A stretch of DNA of 64,000 nucleotides, taken from the NCBI GenBank assembly GCA_903858115.1, contig CAIOHR010000033.1:27608-91607 (forward strand), written 5' to 3'. Positions 1 to 7,754 of the stretch are shown piece by piece. Positions within the stretch are counted from its first letter, which is position 1, and every line of letters starts with the position of its first letter. The notes under the pieces were generated by a model. The model did no database searches, was not told where the DNA came from, and saw nothing but the letters and a program-made list of their open reading frames with translations. The position numbers and the translations under genes are program-made. The DNA comes from an uncultured Pirellula sp. (lineage in GTDB: Bacteria; Planctomycetota; Planctomycetia; Pirellulales; Pirellulaceae).

Positions 1-1913
1 GGCAAATTACGATCGGTGGCGATGGACATGACAATGCCATCGATCCGACCGATCCGAATATTCTTTACTGCGAGTCCCAGCAAGGGATGATTGCACGATT
101 TGATCGAAAGACGGGAGAATCGATGTCCATCAGACCGCAGCCGGCAGCGGGGGAAGAGGATCTGCGTTTCAATTGGGATTCACCCATCCTCCTCAGCCCC
201 CACAATCCCAAACGTATCTACTTCGGAAGCAAAAAACTGCACCGAAGCGATGACCGTGGCGATTCATGGACAACCATCAGTCCCGATTTGTCCAAAGGGC
301 AAGATCGTTGGAAACTGCCAGTCATGGGAAGAGTCTGGGGGATCGATGCGGGCTATGACCTGTTGGCGATGAGCGCCTATGGCAACATCACTTCCGTCAG
401 CGAATCACCCGTTGTCGAAGGTCTCTTGTACGTTGGTACAGACGATGGACTCATCCAGGTATCCGAAGACGCGGGCAAATCATGGCGAAAAGTCGATCGG
501 TTCTTTGACATTCCGGAAGGAGCATTTGTCAACGATGTGAAAGCAGATCGACATGATGCAAACACCGTTTACGCCTGTCTGGATCATCACAAGACCGGAG
601 ATTACAAACCGTATTTGCTCAAGAGCACGGACCGAGGTCGCACTTGGACCAGTATCGCTTCGAATTTGCCAGACCGTCATTTGGTTTGGCGTATCGAACA
701 AGATCATGTGAAGGCGAATCTGTTGTTTTTAGGAACCGAGTTCGGTGTCTTCACTTCGTTGGATGCGGGAGGAAAGTGGCATAAACTTTCGAATGGCATG
801 CCTACCATTCCGGTGCGTGATCTCGCCATTCAAAAGCGAGAAAACGACTTGGTGTGTGCAACGTTTGGTCGAGGATTTTATGTACTAGACGATTACTCCG
901 TGCTAAGAGAACTGGAACCGAACGCGCTCGAAAAGCCAGCCGTTGTGTTTCCCGTTCGCCGAAGCTGGTGGTATCGACAAGCGGATAAACTTGGCGGCCG
1001 CAGCGGCTTTCAAGGAGATAGCTTTTTCACTTCGGACAATCCGACGTATGGCGCTGTGATGACAGTGCATCTTCGAGATTCTTTCAAATCCCTGAAGTCC
1101 ACTCGCAAAGAGGCGGAGCAGAAAGCGAAGAAAGAGAACAAAGATGCCATGGTGCCGAGCCTCGAAGAATTGGAGAAGGAACAAAACGAACCGTCACCGA
1201 TGCGCTACTTGCAGATTACGGACGAGTCGGATGCATTTGTAGCTCGGGTCAATCTGCCAAACGAGAAAGGCCTTCATCGAGTGGCCTGGGATTTCCGCAA
1301 GGCTCCTTTGCCAGGTGCTCGCTTTCGACCATGGGCCTTCCCAGGCAAATACAAAGCGATCGTCATCGAATGGGATGGCAAAGAATCGAAGAAGCTATCG
1401 GATCCAATCACGTTTGTCGTAGAACCTTTGCAAACTCCAACCATGCAACCTGTGGATCGGAATGATATTGAGGAGTTCCAAAAGGCGTTGATGGCACAAC
1501 AAAGTCGACTGACGAGTGTCAGCCGAAAACTCACCCGAGCTGTTAAAATGCTTGACGAGGCCAAGGGCATTGTGACGAGCAGCATTGCTGAGCCAGCAAC
1601 TTACTTGGCAGAAATATCCGCCATGCAAGTGGAAGTATCAGCGTTCGAAAAGAGTCTCTTTGGCAGCCCGATTTTGAACGATCGTTTTATCGAGCAGATC
1701 CCCACGCCAGCCAACCGACTCTCCACGATCATGTTCAGCGCCTTTGGTTCTACCCATGGACCAACGAAGACACATCGCGAGCAGTTTGAGATTGCGAAGA
1801 AGGAGTTGTCCGAGTCGTTACCAAAACTCGAACAGTTTCTGACCGACCGGGTCAACGCGTTCAAGAAGAAGCTGGAAGGATTGGGCATCGAGTTAATCAA
1901 CGAACCCAACTAA
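1..1913 (+). CDS. VPS10/BNR-repeat beta-propeller protein, 5' truncated by window edge
   Basis: The frame is open from base 3, so this is the C-terminal part (about 636 residues visible) of a larger exported propeller protein; planctomycete relatives are usually about 1000 residues. Sialidase-type Asp boxes are visible (SDDRGDSW, SEDAGKSW, STDRGRTW, SLDAGGKW), followed by a GRGFYVLDD blade end. A charged helical linker comes next (about residues 340-380 of the visible part), then a helical C-terminal region. Proteins of this kind are annotated as VPS10-domain or BNR glycosyl hydrolases and probably act in the periplasm or outside the cell on polymers, but no catalytic residues can be assigned. 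An ATG at 87 is internal and is not the start. The family call is firm; the substrate is unknown. Confidence 0.8.
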   Translation, partial: QITIGGDGHDNAIDPTDPNILYCESQQGMIARFDRKTGESMSIRPQPAAGEEDLRFNWDSPILLSPHNPKRIYFGSKKLHRSDDRGDSWTTISPDLSKGQDRWKLPVMGRVWGIDAGYDLLAMSAYGNITSVSESPVVEGLLYVGTDDGLIQVSEDAGKSWRKVDRFFDIPEGAFVNDVKADRHDANTVYACLDHHKTGDYKPYLLKSTDRGRTWTSIASNLPDRHLVWRIEQDHVKANLLFLGTEFGVFTSLDAGGKWHKLSNGMPTIPVRDLAIQKRENDLVCATFGRGFYVLDDYSVLRELEPNALEKPAVVFPVRRSWWYRQADKLGGRSGFQGDSFFTSDNPTYGAVMTVHLRDSFKSLKSTRKEAEQKAKKENKDAMVPSLEELEKEQNEPSPMRYLQITDESDAFVARVNLPNEKGLHRVAWDFRKAPLPGARFRPWAFPGKYKAIVIEWDGKESKKLSDPITFVVEPLQTPTMQPVDRNDIEEFQKALMAQQSRLTSVSRKLTRAVKMLDEAKGIVTSSIAEPATYLAEISAMQVEVSAFEKSLFGSPILNDRFIEQIPTPANRLSTIMFSAFGSTHGPTKTHREQFEIAKKELSESLPKLEQFLTDRVNAFKKKLEGLGIELINEPN

Positions 1914-1950
1914 AGAGAACGACCGGTTTAGTAACCCTACCCTGGGAGGT

Positions 1951-1969
1951 TGAGCCGATGGGCGCTAGC
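1951..1969 (+). repeat. Copy 1 of a 19-bp dispersed repeat
   Basis: The word tgagccgatgggcgctagc recurs as its exact reverse complement at 18299-18317. Both copies are intergenic and in a GC-rich context with gggag tracts. It is probably a short planctomycete interspersed repeat. Confidence 0.6.
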
Positions 1970-2071
1970 GGGCCCTAGCCCCGGTTGCTGCCCTGGGAGG
2001 GTGACTTTTGTTGAAAATTCCTGCAAAAAACCGTACGATCTCCGAAGGAGAGTAGTATCTCTGACTGTCGA

Positions 2072-2995
2072 ATGAACAATTACCATTCCATCCTTGAACG
2101 TATTACGATGGACCACACTGTTGCATGGGTCTGTGGCTGTTCTTGTTGGGTAGCTGGTTTATCGTTGGCCGCCCAAGAGCCGCAGAGCCCATCGCCGATG
2201 GTGGAGCATGTTCGCGAACATCCGAGATTGGAGAAGCAACATCTAACGGGCGAGCGAATTCCTATATCGCTCGGTACTTTGACCATTCTTCAATCATTGC
2301 GCGAATCAAAGGCGGTCGACGCTATTCCTTTGGTGATTGCTTTCCACTGTGGAGATTGGATCCCGGAAGTTGCCGTCAGTCGATTGCCCGATCCATGGCC
2401 TTGTTTGACGATCCAATTGGGATCAGGTTCTTCGAAGTACGCGAAGCCTTTTGCCGAGGACAATCGACTGCTGGATCGGTTGGTCGAGGAAGCTTCTCTG
2501 CATCTGAAAAGACCGATCGCGGAAGTCGTGCTAGTCGGTTGGTCAGCCGGTTATGGAGCCATTGGCCAGATATTGGGTCATGAGGAACGGCGCGTCAATG
2601 TATCGGCTGTCTTGTTGATTGACGGTTTGCATACAAGCTATGAAAACGGAAAGCCAGGCCCGAAAGAATCTTCCCTGCAGACCAAGTCGCTTCAACCTTA
2701 TTTGGCATTCGCTCGCAAGGCTGTGGATGGCAAGCAGTGCATGATGATTGTTCACAGTGAGATATTTCCTGGAACCTATGCTAGTACGACGGAAACAGCC
2801 GATTGGCTATTGCAGCAGTTGAATCTGAAGCGGAATGCTGTTCTGCGTTGGGGGCCGATGAAGACTCAGATCTTAGGGGAGACGTTACAAGAGAGCTTCG
2901 TGGTTCGCGCCTTTGCCGGCAACTCAGCCCCAGATCATGTCGATTTGTTGCACGCTTTACCTGATCTATTGGCAGAAGTAATCAGCAAGCGCTAG
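2072..2995 (+). CDS. Exported alpha/beta-hydrolase-like protein
   Basis: This 307-residue protein has a hydrophobic stretch near the N terminus (about residues 15-33) ending in LAAQ, which reads as a signal peptide. A nucleophile elbow GWSAG (about residue 161) is followed by a GYGAIGQIL helix, and a DG/HTS segment and a late DHVDLLHALP segment could supply the acid and histidine. This is an alpha/beta-hydrolase fold, possibly esterase-like; the substrate is unknown. The start is uncertain: ATG 2072 gives a long n-region, ATG 2108 gives a shorter one, and neither has a good ribosome site. The gene stands alone, with a repeat-bearing gap on each side. Confidence 0.6.
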   Translation: MNNYHSILERITMDHTVAWVCGCSCWVAGLSLAAQEPQSPSPMVEHVREHPRLEKQHLTGERIPISLGTLTILQSLRESKAVDAIPLVIAFHCGDWIPEVAVSRLPDPWPCLTIQLGSGSSKYAKPFAEDNRLLDRLVEEASLHLKRPIAEVVLVGWSAGYGAIGQILGHEERRVNVSAVLLIDGLHTSYENGKPGPKESSLQTKSLQPYLAFARKAVDGKQCMMIVHSEIFPGTYASTTETADWLLQQLNLKRNAVLRWGPMKTQILGETLQESFVVRAFAGNSAPDHVDLLHALPDLLAEVISKR

Positions 2996-3893
2996 AGCAA
3001 TGCTTATTTGGCCGTAACGGCTGCCTATCATGGCGCTAAAGCCACCCACAGATAAAGGCTATCGGCGCTCGAACAGCGGCCGATGGAGCGTTTGTCTTCT
3101 CCACAACAGCAAATGCATCAAAAGATGGGGTTTCCCATGACTGACGCTGGGGAGTTCGAACAGAATTCGATCGATTCGGACGTACCGCTACTTCGATCGA
3201 ATTCTTTCGTTCCGCTTAAGAGATGTTATTCGGTGCCGCGTTAACGAATCGAGCCGTCAGCCGATGTTCGCTAGATGCCGAACACCCAACTTGCTTGCCA
3301 ACTCTCGCAGTCGATTGGCCTAACGTAAACCCTTTCACGATCCCCTTCCGCAGTGATCCTTGACGTTGGCGATCTTCGATCGGAACCAACCACAACGCAT
3401 CTTCGATATCGCCACTCACCTCTTGGGCAGCAACACTGCCGTTGCGAATTTGCTCGAAGGCTTCCATGCGCCCTTGAGCGACTGCGTTATCCACCCGTTC
3501 TTGATACTGGCATGTGGATGATCTGTAACTAAAGCGTGAGTTTTCGTTTGCTAGGCTTTCAGCATGCCAATCAGACTCGTCGTTCCTGCTTGAAAAATAC
3601 TACCATCTGGATTGTCCACGTGGGATCCTAGCCGAAACCAGCACGGATACTAAAGTATTCGCATCACCACGTCGCTTGTCGACGTGGGATGGTGGCCAGT
3701 GCATGGATTTCACATCTCGACCACCGCTCCATGCCGACAAGCGGCTGATGGTGGCGTCTCAGTCCTGATGGTGGCGTCTCAGTCCTGATGGTGGCGTCTC
3801 AGTCCATTGCTCTTGATCTGGTTACGGCTATTGCCCGACGCAGGCAAGCTGCTTCGTAGCGTTATGTTATCGAGGTGATGTAGGAGGCTGACC
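2996..3893. other. 900-bp intergenic gap with short repeats
   Basis: I see no convincing gene here. It holds a 13-bp perfect inverted repeat (agaattcgatcga at 3162-3174 and its complement at 3193-3205), two partial copies of a cgtgggat-containing motif near 3620 and 3682, and a tandem repeat at 3745-3804. A 92-codon minus-strand frame (3216-3494) has no ribosome site and no recognisable domain. Confidence 0.5.
3745..3804 (+). repeat. Three tandem 20-bp repeats
   Basis: The unit ctgatggtggcgtctcagtc occurs three times head to tail with no mismatch and no spacer. It lies downstream of the minus-strand gene ending at 3894. Perfect identity suggests recent slippage. Confidence 0.9.
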
Positions 3894-4946
3894 CTAGGCA
3901 GCGAATCGGTCCGCCGCAGGAATGATCGATTGATTTGGTAGTCCTCTCGCAATCGATTGGACGATCTCCATCGCGATACTCAGTGCTGCTGCGCCTGAAT
4001 GCCCGTTGACGGTCACGGGTTGACCTGACGTGATAGCCAACAAGAATTCGCGATGCTCAAGGGAAATGGCGTTTACGTTTGCTGGCTTGACTTCGGTCTT
4101 GGACAGCCACTCACCGAACAGTTGATCTTTTATTTTCGAACGCAAATCGGCAGGCAGTTCATCGGCTTGACGGCGTCCTGAAGCAACGTCTGCATGAGGG
4201 TCTACCTTCACGAAAGTTCCAGCTGCAAAGTCGAGATAACAGATCCCTTCATCGGAATAGACCTGCATCGTTCGTTTCGGATTTTCGGCGATTCGCGAAG
4301 CTCGAAGCTGAGCTAATGTCCCATTGCGGAACCGTAGTTGTGCCATGGCAAAGTCCTCGTGTTTGCCTAACACATTCCAGCCGTACGCTTGAACGTTATC
4401 GATAGGCGATTGGACTATGCTGAGAATCAGATCGATGTCGTGGATCATCAAATCCATGACGATACCGATATCCGTACTGCGCCCTGTGTAGGTACCTTCG
4501 CGGGCTGCTTCGATGTAGCGAATCGAATCGCGTTTCCACGATGAAGAGGCTGCCGTCCAGACTGGATTGAATCGTTCCACATGGCCGACTTGGAGTGTGC
4601 AATGATTCTCATGCGCTAGCGCTACGAGACTATGCGATTCGTCCGTCGTGGCTGCGATCGGCTTTTCCATGAAGGTGTGAATGCCACGTTCTAAAGCCCA
4701 CGAGCCGATTTCGTGGTGAAGAAACGTCGGGGCGGCTACGACCACGCCATCTACTTGGCTTTCGAGCGATCTATAGTCCTCAACTGTCGCCAGATTAAGA
4801 TCGTTTTCAACGATCGCTCGCGATTGAGGAGACGGATCTGCGACTCCGACCAGTGAGCATTCCGCGCTAGCCGATAGAAGCTTCGCATGGATGCGGCCAA
4901 GATGTCCTCCACCGATGACAGCAATGCGTGGACAGACAAGACTCAT
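3894..4946 (-). CDS. Gfo/Idh/MocA dehydrogenase next to lpxA (GnnA candidate)
   Basis: This 350-residue NAD(P)-dependent oxidoreductase has a Rossmann motif GGGHLGRIHA at the N terminus, VVVAAPTFLHH, and the family lysine in FMEKPIA (about residue 95), followed by VGHVERFNP. A GGAG ribosome site lies 8 bases before the ATG. It is the last gene of the minus-strand OmpH-LpxC-LpxA run, 32 bases after lpxA. In Acidithiobacillus a Gfo/Idh enzyme (GnnA) encoded beside lpxA oxidises the 3-OH of UDP-GlcNAc, and GnnB then transaminates it, so that LpxA makes an amide. Position and family fit GnnA, but no GnnB-like aminotransferase is present in this window. Other sugar dehydrogenase roles remain possible. 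Confidence 0.7.
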   Translation of the reverse strand: MSLVCPRIAVIGGGHLGRIHAKLLSASAECSLVGVADPSPQSRAIVENDLNLATVEDYRSLESQVDGVVVAAPTFLHHEIGSWALERGIHTFMEKPIAATTDESHSLVALAHENHCTLQVGHVERFNPVWTAASSSWKRDSIRYIEAAREGTYTGRSTDIGIVMDLMIHDIDLILSIVQSPIDNVQAYGWNVLGKHEDFAMAQLRFRNGTLAQLRASRIAENPKRTMQVYSDEGICYLDFAAGTFVKVDPHADVASGRRQADELPADLRSKIKDQLFGEWLSKTEVKPANVNAISLEHREFLLAITSGQPVTVNGHSGAAALSIAMEIVQSIARGLPNQSIIPAADRFAA

Positions 4947-4978
4947 GGCAGATTCTCCGAATCAACTAGGTTTTGAAA

Positions 4979-5818
4979 TTAGGCTGCTTCACGTTCGCTT
5001 GCCGAATGTCCAGCCGATGAGCTTCTTCTATCTCGGCCGCGTCCATGCTTGCCTAGATTCGACTCATCGATGAAAGCGAAGAGTGTTTCTAATTCCGGCA
5101 TCAGCGAACCGTTCCCTTGAAGAATTTCACGCGCATGCTTCACACCAACTTTTGAACGATACAAAAGTTTGTGGGCTTCGCTAATCGCTCGGATCGAGGG
5201 AGTGGAAAAATTCTTTCGTTTCAGTGCGACGACATTGACACAACGCGGCCGTGCTGGGAATCCTTCGGCGAGCATGAATGGAGGAATGTCTTGCAGTACC
5301 CGCGAGAGACCGCTGACAAAGGCATAGCAACCGATGGAAGCAAAATGATGAACTGCCACGCCACCGCTGAGAGTTGCATCGTGTTCGACACGCACGTGTC
5401 CACCGAGCATGACAGTATTGGCCATGATGACTCGATCTTCGACGATACAATCGTGGGCCACGTGAGAATTGGCCATGAAGTAGCAGTTATGTCCGATTCG
5501 CGTTGTGCCTTCGTCTTTCTCTGTGCCTCGGTTCACGGTAACGCATTCGCGGAATACATTGCCGTCCCCGATGATTACTTGGGTCGGCGACCCTTGATAG
5601 GAGAGATCTTGCGGTTCGCCACCGATCACACAGCCGGGGAAAAATCGATTGTCCCTACCGATAGACGTATGACCCGTCAACGTTACGCTATTCTCGAGAC
5701 GCGTGCCGCGTCCGATCTTTACATTGGCGCCTACGACGCAATGGTGGCCGATACGAACATCGTCGTCTAATTCGGCTCTAGGATCCACCACCGCAGTGTG
5801 GGCAATTATTGTTGGCAT
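4979..5818 (-). CDS. lpxA: Acyl-ACP--UDP-GlcNAc O-acyltransferase LpxA
   Basis: This cytoplasmic enzyme catalyses the first step of lipid A synthesis. The 279-residue protein shows the left-handed beta-helix hexapeptide pattern through about residue 190, then a helical C-terminal domain. The catalytic histidine is His122 in SHVAHDC (E. coli His125); His141 and His157 match E. coli His144 and His160. Gly170 aligns with E. coli Gly173, the residue that sets acyl-chain length, so a long (about C14) chain is likely. E. coli Gln161 is a histidine here (His158). The ATG follows an AGGA about 9 bases upstream. It lies 64 bases after lpxC and 32 before the Gfo/Idh gene, so co-transcription is likely. 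Confidence 0.93.
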   Translation of the reverse strand: MPTIIAHTAVVDPRAELDDDVRIGHHCVVGANVKIGRGTRLENSVTLTGHTSIGRDNRFFPGCVIGGEPQDLSYQGSPTQVIIGDGNVFRECVTVNRGTEKDEGTTRIGHNCYFMANSHVAHDCIVEDRVIMANTVMLGGHVRVEHDATLSGGVAVHHFASIGCYAFVSGLSRVLQDIPPFMLAEGFPARPRCVNVVALKRKNFSTPSIRAISEAHKLLYRSKVGVKHAREILQGNGSLMPELETLFAFIDESNLGKHGRGRDRRSSSAGHSASEREAA

Positions 5819-5882
5819 TGGTCATATTCCTGGCAAAGCGTCATGCTTGTTTGGGAAACCGTTGAACTCGCTCGAGAGCGAT

Positions 5883-6788
5883 TCACGCAGCCTTCCTCAC
5901 ATTGTTTGATTTCCATTCTGAGCTATCCGACAATCGTTGTCGTTCAGCCAGCTCATTCAACTCAACAGCGAGCAAACCATTCAATCGATGGCCGCTCCTA
6001 TGGGCGATAATCTTTCCTTGGATGCGGTAGCCGCACAAAGAGAGGTCACCTACAACATCCAGCAGTTTGTGTCGCGAGCATTCGTCTTCGAATCGTAATG
6101 AATTATCGACAGGCCCGTTGGGACCAAATACGATAAGGTCACGATAGGTGACATGCGAGGCCACACCTTTGGATTGAAGCTGTCGTGCTTCGTGTTCTTC
6201 TAAAAACGTTCGTGCGGGAGCAATCGAGTCAGTAAACGTATCGCGTTCAATCATCAATGTTGAATCGCATTTGGGCACCGAACTCTCGGAACCATAATCC
6301 AATTCGTAACGAATGGTGAGTCCGGGATCTCGGGAAGGGATCGCCATGACCCATTGATGTTCGTCACCGAGTCGGATCGGAGCGGTGACACTCACGGTCT
6401 GACTTGGTAATAGCTGCCGTCGATGCCCCGCTCTTTCCAAGGCAATCGCAAATGCTAGTGCACTACCGTCCATGCCAGGCATTTCCGGTGCATCGCATTC
6501 GACGATGCAGTTGTCAATTTCCAGGGCATAGAGTGCCGCTAGGACATGCTCGACCATCTCGACATGCGTACCACTATGCACCAACGTCGTACGCAGTTGA
6601 GTATCACGACGGTAAGCAACATGAGCCGGGACTTTCGGTCTATCCGGCAGATCGCTTCGACAGAAAACAATTCCAGAATTTGGCTCGGCTGGCAAAAACG
6701 TCAAGCTGACGGCGCGTCCAGACCAGTAGCCTCTTCCGCTAACGTGCGTCACATGCTCAATCGTTTGTTGAAACCGTAGTTGCTGCAT
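5883..6788 (-). CDS. lpxC: UDP-3-O-acyl-GlcNAc deacetylase LpxC
   Basis: This zinc enzyme catalyses the committed step of lipid A synthesis. In 301 residues, E80-H81 in EMVEHVLAAL matches the E. coli Glu78-His79 pair, and CSRHKLLDVVGDL supplies the second His and the Asp zinc ligands (E. coli His238, Asp242). PEMPGMDGSALAF is the family's signature loop. It is a stand-alone LpxC, not the LpxC-FabZ fusion of Bacteroidetes. It sits between the OmpH-type gene (52 bases upstream) and lpxA. With lpxA it argues that this planctomycete makes a lipid A. Confidence 0.93.
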   Translation of the reverse strand: MQQLRFQQTIEHVTHVSGRGYWSGRAVSLTFLPAEPNSGIVFCRSDLPDRPKVPAHVAYRRDTQLRTTLVHSGTHVEMVEHVLAALYALEIDNCIVECDAPEMPGMDGSALAFAIALERAGHRRQLLPSQTVSVTAPIRLGDEHQWVMAIPSRDPGLTIRYELDYGSESSVPKCDSTLMIERDTFTDSIAPARTFLEEHEARQLQSKGVASHVTYRDLIVFGPNGPVDNSLRFEDECSRHKLLDVVGDLSLCGYRIQGKIIAHRSGHRLNGLLAVELNELAERQRLSDSSEWKSNNVRKAA

Positions 6789-6840
6789 TCGGAATTGTTT
6801 TCTACTTACAAAAAGTCCCTAACCGTCAGATGACGCAACT

Positions 6841-7539
6841 CTACTTGCGGTTTCCAGTCACAGGAGTTGCCATTCGATTCCCAGCGGTATTGGCTGTTGC
6901 CGTGGGAACTGCTGGAACACGCGACTTCAGTACGTAGAGAACGTAGTCGGTAACATCCAGTCCAGGGGCTTGGAACAATACGTCCCTTTGAACACCGAAA
7001 CTAACCGATTGTGGATTCTTCGGATTCATTTCATTCTGCTCTTTGCTGTAACGCAGAACGAGATCGAACTTGTAGGCTTCGGCAACTGTGTTGATCGCAG
7101 CGCTAACGTCTTGGTACGATTTGGCCATCACGGTTGCTCGCTTCTCAGCAAACTCTTTTTCTTGACCTAAGAAGTCAACTCGAAGCTTACTCTCTTGATT
7201 GAGCAATTGTTCCTGCTTCGCTTTGAAGTCGGGATGACTAGTATCGAACGCGCCAGCAGCCGCAGCCACTTTTTCACTTTCGGCTAACAACGACGTTCGG
7301 CGTTGTTCGATTTGCTCCTGGGCGGTCTTCACCTCGGCATTGAGTCGTTCCATCTCTGCATTCAAGTTGGGATGATTCTTGATGATGTAGCCAACATCAA
7401 CCAATGCCACAGAAGTCGCGCCTGTCTTCGGAGGCTGAGACGGTGGCGTGTTGCCTGCCGCTGCAGGAGCTTGGGCTAGGGCGTTTGCTGAGCAAATCCC
7501 CATCATGGCGACGGTCGCGAGAGAAATTCGTAAACGCAC
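6841..7539 (-). CDS. OmpH/Skp-family periplasmic chaperone
   Basis: The protein has 232 residues with a signal peptide ending near ANALAQA, a Pro/Ala-rich linker, then VALVDVGYIIKNHP, which is the conserved start of the OmpH/Skp domain. A long coiled-coil middle (about residues 60-150) and the returning C-terminal strand follow. Skp-type proteins hold unfolded outer-membrane proteins after Sec export. The start is GTG at 7539 with AAGGAG about 10 bases upstream. The gene order OmpH-lpxC-lpxA is a reduced form of the bamA-skp-lpx cluster of other diderms, which supports an outer-membrane biogenesis role. Confidence 0.85.
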   Translation of the reverse strand: MRLRISLATVAMMGICSANALAQAPAAAGNTPPSQPPKTGATSVALVDVGYIIKNHPNLNAEMERLNAEVKTAQEQIEQRRTSLLAESEKVAAAAGAFDTSHPDFKAKQEQLLNQESKLRVDFLGQEKEFAEKRATVMAKSYQDVSAAINTVAEAYKFDLVLRYSKEQNEMNPKNPQSVSFGVQRDVLFQAPGLDVTDYVLYVLKSRVPAVPTATANTAGNRMATPVTGNRK

Positions 7540-7555
7540 TTGTTAGCACTCCTTG

Positions 7556-7640
7556 CTAAATGACTGTGAATGTCGTGACTGTGATTGTCGAATGACAATG
7601 GTTGTCGTGATGACAGTGTTGTCTGTGACGGTTTTGTTCA
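7556..7640. repeat. Degenerate tgtcg/tgactgtga repeats
   Basis: The gap between the OmpH gene and the M28 peptidase holds about five degenerate units built from tgactgtg and ttgtcg words, spaced about 16 bases apart. They lie upstream of the OmpH-lpx run and overlap its likely promoter region. Confidence 0.45.
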
Positions 7641-7754
7641 CATATTTTCAAGCGACAATCGATCCGTCGACCGCCGCAGTGTTTGTCTAGAGAGATATTT
7701 TCCCCTAGTACCGGCGGGATTCTGACAATTCGTGAAGCTCGCGTAAAGAGCGAT

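Noticed and set aside
3216..3494. Minus-strand frame of 92 codons in the 3-3.9 kb gap
   Set aside because: No ribosome site or recognisable domain; it may be decayed sequence but cannot be supported as a gene.
5171..5770. Plus-strand frame of 199 codons opposite lpxA
   Set aside because: It is antisense to a gene whose catalytic residues are clear, and its product has no recognisable motif.
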